Assembly: GCF_019966575.1 (NCBI RefSeq)
Contig: NZ_JAINFK010000003.1
Location: forward strand, 1-64,000
From: Oricola cellulosilytica
GTDB taxonomy: Bacteria > Pseudomonadota > Alphaproteobacteria > Rhizobiales > Rhizobiaceae
Length of the DNA: 64,000 bases
Direction: 5' to 3'
The translations under genes and the position numbers were made by a program. Positions 8,080 through 16,374 of the stretch are shown one piece after another. Under the pieces are notes generated by a model. It did no database searches. It worked only from the letters and a program-made list of their open reading frames with translations, and had not been told where the DNA came from. Every line of letters begins with the position of its first letter. The stretch's first letter is position 1.

Positions 8080-9315
8080 TCAATCGGCGTTGGCTATGAT
8101 CTCAGCATAACGCTGTTGCGCATCTTCGGCGCTTATCGCGTCGCTCGACCAGAATTCGGTCATCAGATCCTCGATCTGACCCTGCGTGTCAGGCGAGAGC
8201 GTTTGGTTGGTGTCCGGAAGAATGTTCCCGCCTGCCAGGATCTCCAGTCCCTTCTTCATGCAATCGTTGGCGGCTGCAAGATCGACGTCGCCCCGGACCG
8301 GCAGCGAACCCTTTTTGAGATTGAAAGCAACCTGCACTTCCTTGGACAGCATCAGCGAAGCGAGTTCCATCTGCGCTTGGGTTTTCTCAGGATCGTCCAG
8401 TTTCGGGAAATAAAATGCATCACCGCCCGTCGAGATAACCTCGGTGACGCCCAGACCGGGCAGGCAGGAGTAATCTTCGCCCGCAACCTGGCCGGCGACC
8501 TGAAACTCACCCTGCGCCCAGTCGCCCATGATCTGGCCGCCGGCCTGGCCGGTGATCACAAGGTTGGTCGCCTGGTTCCAGTCCTGAACATTCGAGTCCT
8601 TGCGGAATTCGCGCGCATCGGCCGCAGCTTTGAAGACCTTCGCGTATTCGGGCCCGGCAGCGGCTTCGGCGTCCTTCTCGATATTGACGGCCTTCCAGGC
8701 GTCGAGGCCAGCCAGCGCGATCGACATCACGTTGAATGCACCGGACGACTGCCATGGCTGATTGCCCATGGCGAGCGGAATTTTCCCGGCCTCCTTTAGC
8801 GCGGGAGCTGCCGCCACGAACTCGTCCCAATTGGTTGGAACCGGGACTCCGGCATCCTCGAATGCCTTGTGGCTTAGCCATATCCATTGCCACGAGTGAA
8901 TATTCACCGGCACGCAATAGATGCGGCCGTCGACCGTGCAACTGTCAAGCAGCGAAACGGGATGCACGATATCACGCCAACCCTCCTTTTCCGCCAGCTC
9001 GGTCAAATCCTGCATCAGCCCCGCTTCGACGAGTTCCTCCGCCTGACGGCCGTGGTTGAACTGCGTGGCGCCCATCGGGTCACCGCCGGTAATCCGGCTG
9101 ATCATAATCGGACGCGCGGTGCCTCCGGACCCCGCGATGGCACCGTCAACCCACTTGTTGCCCGTTGCATCGAATGCCTTGGCGAATTCGGCCACCGCAG
9201 CCGCCTCGCCGCCTGACGTCCACCAGTGTGTTACTTCGAGCTCGGTCGCCTGAGCACCGGCGGCCGGCAATGTGACGAACGCCGCAAGCGCCGCCAGAGT
9301 TGAACGAAGACGCAT
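8080..9315 (-). CDS. Sugar ABC transporter periplasmic binding protein (extracellular solute-binding family 1)
   Basis: A 411-residue secreted binding protein. The Sec signal peptide is MRLRSTLAALAAFVTLPAAG followed by AQA, with cleavage likely after ...GAQA. The mature protein starts TELEVTHWWTSGGEAAAV, the start typical of the glucose/oligosaccharide-binding group (GtsA-like) of family 1. Further blocks are NIHSWQWIWLSHKAFEDAG and the C-terminal DLMTEFW...DAQQRYAEI. With the GH43 enzyme at the end of the operon, a xylo- or arabino-oligosaccharide ligand is plausible but unproven. It is the first gene of the operon, with GGAGGA 5 nt before the ATG and a LacI-type palindrome 17 nt upstream. 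Confidence 0.92.
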   Translation of the reverse strand: MRLRSTLAALAAFVTLPAAGAQATELEVTHWWTSGGEAAAVAEFAKAFDATGNKWVDGAIAGSGGTARPIMISRITGGDPMGATQFNHGRQAEELVEAGLMQDLTELAEKEGWRDIVHPVSLLDSCTVDGRIYCVPVNIHSWQWIWLSHKAFEDAGVPVPTNWDEFVAAAPALKEAGKIPLAMGNQPWQSSGAFNVMSIALAGLDAWKAVNIEKDAEAAAGPEYAKVFKAAADAREFRKDSNVQDWNQATNLVITGQAGGQIMGDWAQGEFQVAGQVAGEDYSCLPGLGVTEVISTGGDAFYFPKLDDPEKTQAQMELASLMLSKEVQVAFNLKKGSLPVRGDVDLAAANDCMKKGLEILAGGNILPDTNQTLSPDTQGQIEDLMTEFWSSDAISAEDAQQRYAEIIANAD

Positions 9316-9626
9316 CTATTCCTCCCATGGAACTGTAACGTTGCAGTAAAGACTTTATGGCAACGTCCATTTTCGCGCAACCATCGTACGGAAAATTTCC
9401 TTCCGCAGGGGGAGGCATCAGATCGAAGCTGTGTAAAATTTTCGCTTTCCTGTATATTTTCAGCACTTTGTCTGAACTAGACTCCAAGGCAAGGCTCTTG
9501 CGCACACTGCACGGCGCACACCATAGGATGCAACGCCTCAAACTTTATCGTTTGCGAAAATGGCTTCCGCTGGTTGAAGCAGACGATGGGGTGAGCCTAT
9601 AGTCACTCCGAAGGGATACGGGCAAA
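9316..9626. promoter_or_regulatory. Divergent control region of the sugar operon and lacI-type gene
   Basis: A 311-nt gap between divergent genes, AT-richer than its surroundings, with no credible ORF. It should hold the operon promoter on the minus strand; a candidate is TTGCGC, 17 nt, TAAAGT, with the -10 at 9352-9357. The operator described separately lies between that promoter and the start codon. For the regulator gene I see only a GAAGGGA ribosome-binding site before 9627. Confidence 0.6.
9332..9347. promoter_or_regulatory. Candidate LacI-family operator
   Basis: ACTGTAACGTTGCAGT is a 16-bp palindrome with one mismatched pair and a central CG, the geometry that LacI/GalR/PurR regulators recognise. 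It sits 17 nt upstream of the binding-protein start and beside the divergent LacI-family gene, so it is the natural target of that regulator. Confidence 0.7.
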
Positions 9627-10721
9627 ATGGCAAACAAGCAGCCTGAAGGCGCAATGGAAAGGACTGCGGCAGAAACCGGTCCACCGACGCTCAAGACAAT
9701 CGCCTACATGACCGGCTACAGCGTGACCGCCGTTTCGCGAGCGCTGCGCGACGCCCCCGATATCGGTGCGGAGGCGAAGGAGCGGGTGCGTCTTGTCGCC
9801 AAGCAGATCGGATACAGGCCAAACCGCGCCGGCGTGCGCCTGCGCACCGGCAAGACCAACGTCATCAGTCTCGTTCTGAACACAGAGGAAGAGATCATGA
9901 GCCTGACGTCCGAGATGGTTTTCGGCATCTCGGAGGCCTTGCGTGATACACCCTACCATCTCGTTATCACGCCTTATTCCCACGAGAATGACCCGATGGA
10001 TCCGGTCCGATACGTCGTCGAAACCGGCTCCGCGGACGGAATCATCCTGTCGCGCACCGAGTTGCACGACCGTAGAATTCAGTATCTGAGCGAACGTGGC
10101 ATGCCGTTCGCGACCCACGGTCGCACGGATATGGGAATCGATCACCCGTGGCATGATTTCGATAACGAACGCTTTGCCCACGCAGCAGTGGCCAGCGTCG
10201 CATCCAAGGGCGCCACACGGCTGACCCTGATCGCCCCGCCTGCCAATCTCACCTATGCCCGTCACATGAAGGCGGGCTTCGCCGCCGGCCTTCGCGAATT
10301 CGGTCTGGAGGAGATCGCATCGGGCAACGTCACGGTGGACGACAGCCTCGATACCATTCAGGCGCAAGTTTACGAACTGATGTGCTCCCCCAGACGACCG
10401 GACAGCTTCGTCTGCGGCAGCGGCAGCGCCGCCATCGCGACCGCGACCGGAATCGAACAGGCAGGGCTTGCGGTCGGCACCGACATCCAGCTTGTTTCCA
10501 AGGAGCACACCAGCATCCTCAAGAGGTTCCGACCGGGAATCGAGATTTTCATGGAGGACGTGAAACTCGCCGGGCGGGATCTGGCGACGTGCGTGATGCG
10601 CTCGATCGAAGGCGTACCGGCCAAGGATTTGCAGTTTCTATCTTATCCCAACGCCGGATCGACGGGCGACTCGCCCTCGGGGGAATACCACGCGGCTACA
10701 AGAACAGCCGCGTCGACCTAG
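9627..10721 (+). CDS. LacI family transcriptional regulator
   Basis: A 364-residue regulator. The N-terminal helix-turn-helix is TLKTIAYMTGYSVTAVSRAL, followed by the hinge block IGYRPNRAGVRLRTGKT and a periplasmic-binding-protein-like effector domain (ISLVLNTEEE..., VETGSADGIILS, DSFVCGSGSAAIA). It is divergent from the sugar operon and presumably represses it until the sugar or an intermediate binds. The residue usually Leu in the hinge helix is Val (AGVRLR), a small departure. The ATG at 9627 is supported by GAAGGGA upstream; an ATG at 9654 is also possible. It converges on the cytochrome c gene, with 30 nt between the stops. Confidence 0.93.
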   Translation: MANKQPEGAMERTAAETGPPTLKTIAYMTGYSVTAVSRALRDAPDIGAEAKERVRLVAKQIGYRPNRAGVRLRTGKTNVISLVLNTEEEIMSLTSEMVFGISEALRDTPYHLVITPYSHENDPMDPVRYVVETGSADGIILSRTELHDRRIQYLSERGMPFATHGRTDMGIDHPWHDFDNERFAHAAVASVASKGATRLTLIAPPANLTYARHMKAGFAAGLREFGLEEIASGNVTVDDSLDTIQAQVYELMCSPRRPDSFVCGSGSAAIATATGIEQAGLAVGTDIQLVSKEHTSILKRFRPGIEIFMEDVKLAGRDLATCVMRSIEGVPAKDLQFLSYPNAGSTGDSPSGEYHAATRTAAST

Positions 10722-10751
10722 GACATATTGCGCCTGGAGCACACGGTTCTT

Positions 10752-11183
10752 CTATTCGATTCCGTTCTCCCGCTGGAGCGCACGTACATAGGCTACGATC
10801 ATTTCTACATCGTCTTCGCTCACGCCATCGACTGGGCGCATGTTGCCGAAACGCCAGTGATGGGCACGCACGCCCTGCTGGACTGCAAGATGAAAGGCCG
10901 CATCCGAGTGATGGTTTGGCTCATAAATGATATGCACGAGCGGAGGCGCGATACCCTCTTGACCCGCTGCGTTCACGCCATGACAAGATGCGCAATTTGC
11001 TGCGAACAGTGCCTCGCCTTCCTTCGCCACCCCGGCCAGTACCGGGACGCTCACAGAGACCATCGCGGGTCCGGTACGCGGCGGTGCACCTTCGCCCATT
11101 TCACTCCGGTTCCGGAGACCGATGGACACCACGGCCAGTACAGCTACCACCGCCAGGACAGAAATCGTAACGCGCCTGCCCAT
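10752..11183 (-). CDS. Class I cytochrome c in the copper operon
   Basis: A 143-residue c-type cytochrome with one N-terminal hydrophobic segment (ISVLAVVAVLAVVSIGL) that is either an uncleaved anchor or a signal peptide. The haem site is CASCH, with a distal Met probably in FGNMRPV. An ATG at 11183 overlaps the cueR stop as TGATG; a TTG one codon earlier is the alternative. It is the third gene after copA and cueR. Small cytochromes like this often follow copper-export genes and may serve copper oxidation or electron transfer at the membrane; its actual role is not known. Confidence 0.85.
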   Translation of the reverse strand: MGRRVTISVLAVVAVLAVVSIGLRNRSEMGEGAPPRTGPAMVSVSVPVLAGVAKEGEALFAANCASCHGVNAAGQEGIAPPLVHIIYEPNHHSDAAFHLAVQQGVRAHHWRFGNMRPVDGVSEDDVEMIVAYVRALQRENGIE

Positions 11184-11575
11184 CAACCTTTCTTCCCGGC
11201 AAGATCATTAATGATCGGACACTCCGGCCGGTCGTCGCCATGGCAGTGTTCCGCCAGCGACGCGAGTGTTTGCCGCAGAGATCTCAATTCCACGATCTTG
11301 GCATCCATCTCCTTCACCTTTTCGAGCGCAATCCGCTTCACATCGGCGCTCGCCCGCTCCTTGTCCTGATAAAGCGACAGCAATAGCCGGCACTCCTCGA
11401 TCGTGAAGCCAAGGCTGCGTGCCCGCTGGAGAAAGCGCAAACGGTGCACATCGGCGTCGGAATAGTCGCGATATCCATTCGTGGATCGCTGAGGCGAAAC
11501 CAGCGCGATATCTTCGTAGTAGCGGATCGTCTTGGGCGGCAGGTTCGACCGTTCCGATGCTGTTCCGATATTCAT
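11183..11575 (-). CDS. cueR: Cu(I)-responsive MerR-family regulator CueR
   Basis: A 130-residue MerR-type activator. The winged helix is IGTASERSNLPPKTIRYYEDI, followed by a long dimerisation helix and a C-terminal metal loop CHGDDRPEC that has the two cysteines seven residues apart expected of Cu(I)/Ag(I)/Au(I) sensors. It should activate copA through the 19-bp-spaced promoter at 14040-14070, and so activate its own gene, which lies 27 nt downstream of copA in the same operon. Confidence 0.92.
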   Translation of the reverse strand: MNIGTASERSNLPPKTIRYYEDIALVSPQRSTNGYRDYSDADVHRLRFLQRARSLGFTIEECRLLLSLYQDKERASADVKRIALEKVKEMDAKIVELRSLRQTLASLAEHCHGDDRPECPIINDLAGKKG

Positions 11576-11602
11576 GGCGATTTCTCCTTCCTTCCGAACC
11601 CG

Positions 11603-14011
11603 TCAAAGTTTTAGACTACGCAAGCGCAGCGCATTTCCGATCACCGACACCGATGACAGACTCATCGCCGCGGCCGCGATGATCGGCGACAACAGTGTGC
11701 CGGTCAGGGGATAGAGGATCCCCGCCGCGATGGGCACGCCGAGCGAGTTATAGGCGAAGGCGAAGAACAGGTTCTGCTTGATATTCGACAGCGTCGCTTG
11801 GGCAAGGCGACGCGCCCTCACGATTCCCCGCAGGTCGCCACGAAGCAATGTGATACCGGCGCTCTCGACAGCAACATCCGCACCTGTGCCCATCGCGATT
11901 CCGACTTCGGCTGAGGCCAAGGCCGGCGCATCATTGACGCCGTCACCCGCCATCGCAACTTTCTTGCCGCTGGCGTGGAGCTCGTCGACCAAGGCCTGCT
12001 TGTCCTCCGGCAGGACACCTGCGCGAACCTCGTCGATGCCCAGCGATTTGGCCACCGCTCGCGCGGTGCGTTCGTTGTCACCGGTCGCCATGATGATGCG
12101 CAGGCCAGCCCGGTGAAGTTCCGTGATCGCTTGCGCGGTCGTCTCCTTGATCGGATCGGCGACCGCGACGATGCCGGCGATCCGTCCCTCGATAGCGACA
12201 TACATGGCCGTCTTTCCGTCCGACTGAAGGCGGTCGGCCGCCACCGAGATCGAAGCAGGGTCCACGCCGGCGAAATCCATCATGGAGATGTTTCCGAGGA
12301 CGACCGTCCGGCCGCCGACGTGGCCTTTCACACCTTTTCCAGTGATGGCCTCGAACTCCGATGCCTTCGGGGCCTTTATTCCGCGATCCTCAGCTCCGGC
12401 GACGATCGCTTCCGCGAGCGGATGCTCGGATCCTTTTTCGAGCGCTGCTGCCAGCTTCAGCACCTCTTCCTCGCTGAAGTCTCCTGCCACGACCACATCG
12501 GTAAGTTTCGGCTTGCCTTCTGTGAGCGTTCCAGTCTTGTCCACAACCAGCGTGTCGACCTTTGCCATGCGCTCCAGCGCCTCGGCATCCTTGATAAGGA
12601 CCCCGGCCTGTGCGCCCCGGCCCGTGGCGGTCATGATCGACATGGGAGTTGCGAGACCGAGTGCACAGGGGCAGGCAATAATCAGCACCGACACCGCCGA
12701 GACGATTGCGAAGATGAAGGCCGGATCCGGGCCGAAAGTGATCCAGACCCCGAATGCAATAACGGCGATAGCGACGACGGTTGGCACGAAGTACGAGGCG
12801 ACCTTGTCGGCCAGCCCCTGAATTGGCGCGCGCGAGCGCTGCGCCGACGAGACCATCGCGACGATACGCGCAAGCATGGTTTCTTCCCCAACCCTGCCCG
12901 CCTCAACAACAAGAGAGCCGTTCTTGTTCATCGTGCCCCCGGTAACCGGCTCGCCTTCGATCTTTTCCACCGGCAGCGGTTCGCCGGTGAGCATGCTCTC
13001 GTCCACGGAGGAACGCCCCTCCACGACCACACCGTCTACGGGCACACTTTCACCAGGCCGGACGCGAACGAGATCACCCTCCAGGATGTTCTCGAGTGGC
13101 ACGTCGTATTCATCACCATCCGGCGTCACGCGGCGAGCCGTCTTCGGGGCGAGATCGAGTAGCGCCTTCACCGCATCGCCGGTCCGCTCCCTGGCGCGCA
13201 GTTCAAGCACCTGACCGACAAAAACGAGGGCGACGATAACGACAGCCGCTTCGTAATAAACCGGTGGATGGCCGCCCTCCATCAGAAGCCCGGGCGGAAA
13301 TAGGCCGGGGAAGAACGTGGCAACCACGCTGTACGCATATGCCGCGCCGACGCCGATCATGATCAGCGTCCACATGTTCAGGTTCCAGGTCTTGATCGAC
13401 GACCAACCCCGATGGAAGAACGGCCATGCCGCCCAGAGGATGACCGGGGTCGCCAAGGCAAATTCGAGGTAGATCGAGACTTCCTTGCCAATCCACTCGC
13501 TCACCGGCAAGCCGATCATCGGCCCCATCGCCAGGATCACCAGGGGCACGGCTGCAAGGGCGCTCACCCACATGCGGCGCGTGAAGTCGATTAGTTCGTG
13601 GTTCGGCTCGTCGGAGGTACCGCTCATCGGTTCCAGCGCCATTCCGCAGATCGGGCAGGATCCTGGCTTTTCCTCGACGATTTCGGGATGCATCGGGCAG
13701 GTGTAAAGGGCGCTCTTCGGCTCGGTCGTCGTCTTCTTCTTGTGGTTCCCCGAGACATAAAAATACGGATCCGCTTCGAAGCGGTCATGGCATCTCTGAC
13801 TGCAGAAGTGATACTCATCGCCCTTGTATTCGTGACGGGGCTTGCCGGCGTCCACACGGACTGTCATGCCGCATACGGAGTCGATAGCCGTTCCCTCCTC
13901 GGGTCCGAGAACCGCATTCTCTGAATGGGGCTCATGGTTGCAGCCGGTATGGCCCGATGCCTCATGCGATCCATCGTTATGGGAATGATGGGAATGGTCG
14001 TGCGCGCTCAT
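11603..14011 (-). CDS. copA: Copper-translocating P1B-type ATPase
   Basis: An 802-residue Cu(I) exporter. The order is a His-rich tail (residues 1-30), a YHS domain (DSVCGMTV ... [10 protein letters not shown], about 44-85), a heavy-metal-binding segment (YTCPMHPEI ... [10 protein letters not shown], about 103-128), then the ATPase core. The core has [13 protein letters not shown] (CPC in the membrane site), [11 protein letters not shown] (phosphorylated Asp), [10 protein letters not shown] (HP locus) and [12 protein letters not shown]. The classical N-terminal CxxC metal-binding domain is absent and the YHS/CPxCG pair stands in its place. The ATG at 14011 has AAAGGA 6 nt upstream; the longer reading runs into the promoter. 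It is the first gene of the copA-cueR-cytochrome c operon. Confidence 0.96.
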   Translation of the reverse strand: MSAHDHSHHSHNDGSHEASGHTGCNHEPHSENAVLGPEEGTAIDSVCGMTVRVDAGKPRHEYKGDEYHFCSQRCHDRFEADPYFYVSGNHKKKTTTEPKSALYTCPMHPEIVEEKPGSCPICGMALEPMSGTSDEPNHELIDFTRRMWVSALAAVPLVILAMGPMIGLPVSEWIGKEVSIYLEFALATPVILWAAWPFFHRGWSSIKTWNLNMWTLIMIGVGAAYAYSVVATFFPGLFPPGLLMEGGHPPVYYEAAVVIVALVFVGQVLELRARERTGDAVKALLDLAPKTARRVTPDGDEYDVPLENILEGDLVRVRPGESVPVDGVVVEGRSSVDESMLTGEPLPVEKIEGEPVTGGTMNKNGSLVVEAGRVGEETMLARIVAMVSSAQRSRAPIQGLADKVASYFVPTVVAIAVIAFGVWITFGPDPAFIFAIVSAVSVLIIACPCALGLATPMSIMTATGRGAQAGVLIKDAEALERMAKVDTLVVDKTGTLTEGKPKLTDVVVAGDFSEEEVLKLAAALEKGSEHPLAEAIVAGAEDRGIKAPKASEFEAITGKGVKGHVGGRTVVLGNISMMDFAGVDPASISVAADRLQSDGKTAMYVAIEGRIAGIVAVADPIKETTAQAITELHRAGLRIIMATGDNERTARAVAKSLGIDEVRAGVLPEDKQALVDELHASGKKVAMAGDGVNDAPALASAEVGIAMGTGADVAVESAGITLLRGDLRGIVRARRLAQATLSNIKQNLFFAFAYNSLGVPIAAGILYPLTGTLLSPIIAAAAMSLSSVSVIGNALRLRSLKL

Positions 14012-14039
14012 TGGCGGATCCTTTCGCAGCAATTTGCTC

Positions 14040-14070
14040 GATATAATTATTCCAGTCACTGGAAGGTCAA
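14040..14070 (-). promoter_or_regulatory. CueR-type copA promoter with MerR operator
   Basis: On the minus strand, TTGACC (14065-14070) and TATATC (14040-14045) are separated by exactly 19 bp, the over-long spacer typical of MerR-regulated promoters. The spacer contains a perfect 7+1+7 dyad, TTCCAGTGACTGGAA (14050-14064). It starts 28 nt upstream of the copA start. The geometry and the presence of cueR in the operon make the assignment strong. Confidence 0.9.
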
Positions 14071-14198
14071 GCCCCAATGTGCGCCGCCCAACCCAAGCTT
14101 TTGCCACAGAAACGCACCGAGCCTGAGGTTACGAATTCACAAGCGCAGTTTCTGAGAGCGCCCGCCGGTAATTCAATTCCCCTGAACGGTGGAAGCGA

Positions 14199-14408
14199 TT
14201 ACGTGGCTGTCCTGCGAGCAGTCGCGAGCGCGGCCCTCAACACCGAGATGTCACCCACCTGATTTGCAAGCAGCAGGATCAGCCGCGCATTCAGACGGAC
14301 CGACTGTTCGAGAGACAGGCCCTCATGAGCGTCAAGCAACTCCTGGTAGAATTCATCGCCATGCGGCCCTAGGCGGTCTTCCGACAAATTAATTTGGTTT
14401 TTTTCCAT
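14199..14408 (-). CDS. DUF2783 family protein
   Basis: A 69-residue protein, MEKNQINLSEDRLGPHGDEF followed by YQELLDAHEGLSLEQSVRLNAR and LILLLANQ, ending in an alanine-rich helix. It resembles the DUF2783 family, small helical proteins usually found beside FAD-dependent aromatic monooxygenases. Its function is unknown. It is the last gene of the catabolic operon, 4 nt after the monooxygenase stop. The ATG at 14408 is used; the reading can be extended 12 codons into the monooxygenase gene but has no ribosome-binding site there. Confidence 0.75.
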   Translation of the reverse strand: MEKNQINLSEDRLGPHGDEFYQELLDAHEGLSLEQSVRLNARLILLLANQVGDISVLRAALATARRTAT

Positions 14409-14412
14409 CGAT

Positions 14413-16047
14413 CTATACCGCCGCCTGGAGAGTTTTCTGCCCAACGGCTCGCTGGCGCGCCTTCAGGATGGCCTTCGAGCCAGGGTGACGGAAAGCCGCA
14501 GCGACGTGAGCATCTGGCCTGAACAGGTAGGTCAGACCTTCTCCGTAGCGCTCAAGAGCCATCCCCGTCACATCAACAAAACCGGTATGGTCGAGCCGGG
14601 AGCCTTTCGGGTGAACGCGAATGTGCGGGACGCCACGCAACTCGGGATCGTCGCCGTTGCCAAACGAAACGGCAACGAAATCATTGCCTATAAGTTCTAC
14701 GAGCCAGCGGGGGCCATTTTTTGTCTCAAGTGGCGCATCAACGACGGGCATTCCCGGACGCACCAAAGCGAATTCAGATGGGGTCTGAAGATCGGAAGCC
14801 TCCAACGAACATGGGACCGACAACCGGCCGGAATTGATCAGTCTGCGCGCGAAGGAATGATCTGTAGCGAGACCGAGCACCTCGTCCCGGAACAACCGCT
14901 CCAAATCCGACTTTGGCGTCATGAAAGAGGTGGCACGGCTGGAATGCAGAATATTCTCATCCGATCCGTACCCACGTTCCCTGTCGTAACTCGCCAGCAG
15001 CGCCTCATCCGCCGTTCCCTTCACGACAGCGGCAAGCTTCCAGCCCAGATTATCAACATCATGAATGCCGCCGTTGCCACCCCGCGCCCCGAACGGCGAA
15101 ACAACATGTGCGCTGTCTCCGCAGAAAATCACGCGACCATGCACGAACCGCTCAAGTCGCGCGCAGGTAAACTTGTAAATGCTCAACCAGTCGACCGTGA
15201 ATTGCTTGTCTCCTAAAATGCGCTTCAACCGCGGCACCACTGTCTCGTTCGACAGTTCCCGCTCGACGTCAGCGTCAGGGCCAAGTTGCAGGTCGATCCG
15301 GTAGATATTGTCAGGCTGCTTGTGCAGCAGGGACGATTGTCCATCATGGAACGGCGGCTCAAACCAGAACCAGCGCTCAGCGGCATCGCTGCCGAACGGA
15401 CTTTCATCCATTTCGATGTCGGCGATAAGGAACTGCTCTTCGAAACTGTGCCCTTCGAATGTCAGACCCATGCGTTGCCGCGTGGGCGAGCGTGAACCGT
15501 CGCAAGCCACGAGATAGCGGCACTGAAGCTCGTAAGGACCATCGGAAGTGGAGACGCGCACAACAACCCGGTCTCCGTAATCTCTGTGTCCGAAGACCTC
15601 ATTCTTGAAGCGAAGTTCGATCAGATCAGGAAAATCGCGGCAGCGTTCGGCGAGATACTGCTCGACGTAATATTGCTGGAGGTTGATGAAGGCTGGATAT
15701 TTATGCCCGTTCTCAGGCAGCAGATCGAACGAATAGACTTCCCTGTCTCCATGAAACAGGCGTCCGACCTTCCAGGTTACCCCCTTCTCCAGCATTCGCT
15801 CCCCAACACCGAGGCGGTCGAAAATTTCCAACGTACGCTTTGCCCAGCAAATCGCCCTGCTTCCGATCGACACAACATCGTTATCATCGAGAACAATGCT
15901 CTTCACGCCCTGGAGTGCGAGATCGATCGCCAATGACAATCCGATCGGTCCGGCGCCGATGATCGCTACTGGCGCATCGCCCATTGCGCCCCCACGCAGT
16001 TCTGGCGGCATTTCATAGGGAAACGGCTCATAAGCATATCTCGCCAT
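14413..16047 (-). CDS. FAD-dependent aromatic monooxygenase (MhpA/PheA-like)
   Basis: A 544-residue class A flavoprotein hydroxylase. The FAD dinucleotide motif GAGPIGLSLA is at residues 31-40, the DG motif is in YLVACDGSRSPTR, and the GD motif in FCGDSAHVVSPFGARGGNGG. The C-terminal ~130 residues form a thioredoxin-like domain, as in MhpA and phenol 2-monooxygenase. It is expected to hydroxylate a phenolic ring with NAD(P)H and O2; the substrate cannot be told from sequence. GAGGG lies 6 nt before the ATG at 16047. It is co-directional with the FAH hydrolase and metallo-beta-lactamase-fold genes upstream. Confidence 0.88.
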   Translation of the reverse strand: MARYAYEPFPYEMPPELRGGAMGDAPVAIIGAGPIGLSLAIDLALQGVKSIVLDDNDVVSIGSRAICWAKRTLEIFDRLGVGERMLEKGVTWKVGRLFHGDREVYSFDLLPENGHKYPAFINLQQYYVEQYLAERCRDFPDLIELRFKNEVFGHRDYGDRVVVRVSTSDGPYELQCRYLVACDGSRSPTRQRMGLTFEGHSFEEQFLIADIEMDESPFGSDAAERWFWFEPPFHDGQSSLLHKQPDNIYRIDLQLGPDADVERELSNETVVPRLKRILGDKQFTVDWLSIYKFTCARLERFVHGRVIFCGDSAHVVSPFGARGGNGGIHDVDNLGWKLAAVVKGTADEALLASYDRERGYGSDENILHSSRATSFMTPKSDLERLFRDEVLGLATDHSFARRLINSGRLSVPCSLEASDLQTPSEFALVRPGMPVVDAPLETKNGPRWLVELIGNDFVAVSFGNGDDPELRGVPHIRVHPKGSRLDHTGFVDVTGMALERYGEGLTYLFRPDAHVAAAFRHPGSKAILKARQRAVGQKTLQAAV

Positions 16048-16071
16048 CTGTGCCCTCACTCGCTTGGGTCG

Positions 16072-16371
16072 TCAAACTGATTTAACCGCGTGCAAAATCC
16101 CGACACCGATCATTCCGAAAAACGCGAGATAGAGGCACCCCATTCCGGACCTCCACGCACCAGAGCGGCCTTCGGCACGGGCTGCCTCCTTGAGAGTGAC
16201 GGTCAGATAGTGCCATCGCTTGTCGGGCCGCGGCATTGAAAGAAACCATTGCCACGCAGCCTCCTCGGGCCAGTGGTTTCGCACTTTCTCATACCTGAAG
16301 GCGATCGCGAGTAGCCGGATATATCCGAACAACGCGATGACCGTCAGGGCGAGATAAGCCAGCCAGAACAT
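16072..16371 (-). CDS. Small membrane protein of unknown function
   Basis: A 99-residue protein with an N-terminal membrane segment (FWLAYLALTVIALFGYIRLL) and a second one near the C-terminus (MGCLYLAFFGMIGVGILHA). A charged middle carries WQWFLSMPRPDKRW. I do not recognise a family. It lies 3 nt after the metallo-beta-lactamase-fold gene and 24 nt before the monooxygenase gene, so it is surely translated in the same operon. It might be an accessory or an uptake-related protein; nothing in it indicates catalysis. Confidence 0.6.
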   Translation of the reverse strand: MFWLAYLALTVIALFGYIRLLAIAFRYEKVRNHWPEEAAWQWFLSMPRPDKRWHYLTVTLKEAARAEGRSGAWRSGMGCLYLAFFGMIGVGILHAVKSV

Positions 16372-16374
16372 CTC

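Noticed and set aside
11975-13162. 395-residue plus-strand ORF opposite copA
   Set aside because: It is antisense to well-conserved copA motifs and has no family features.
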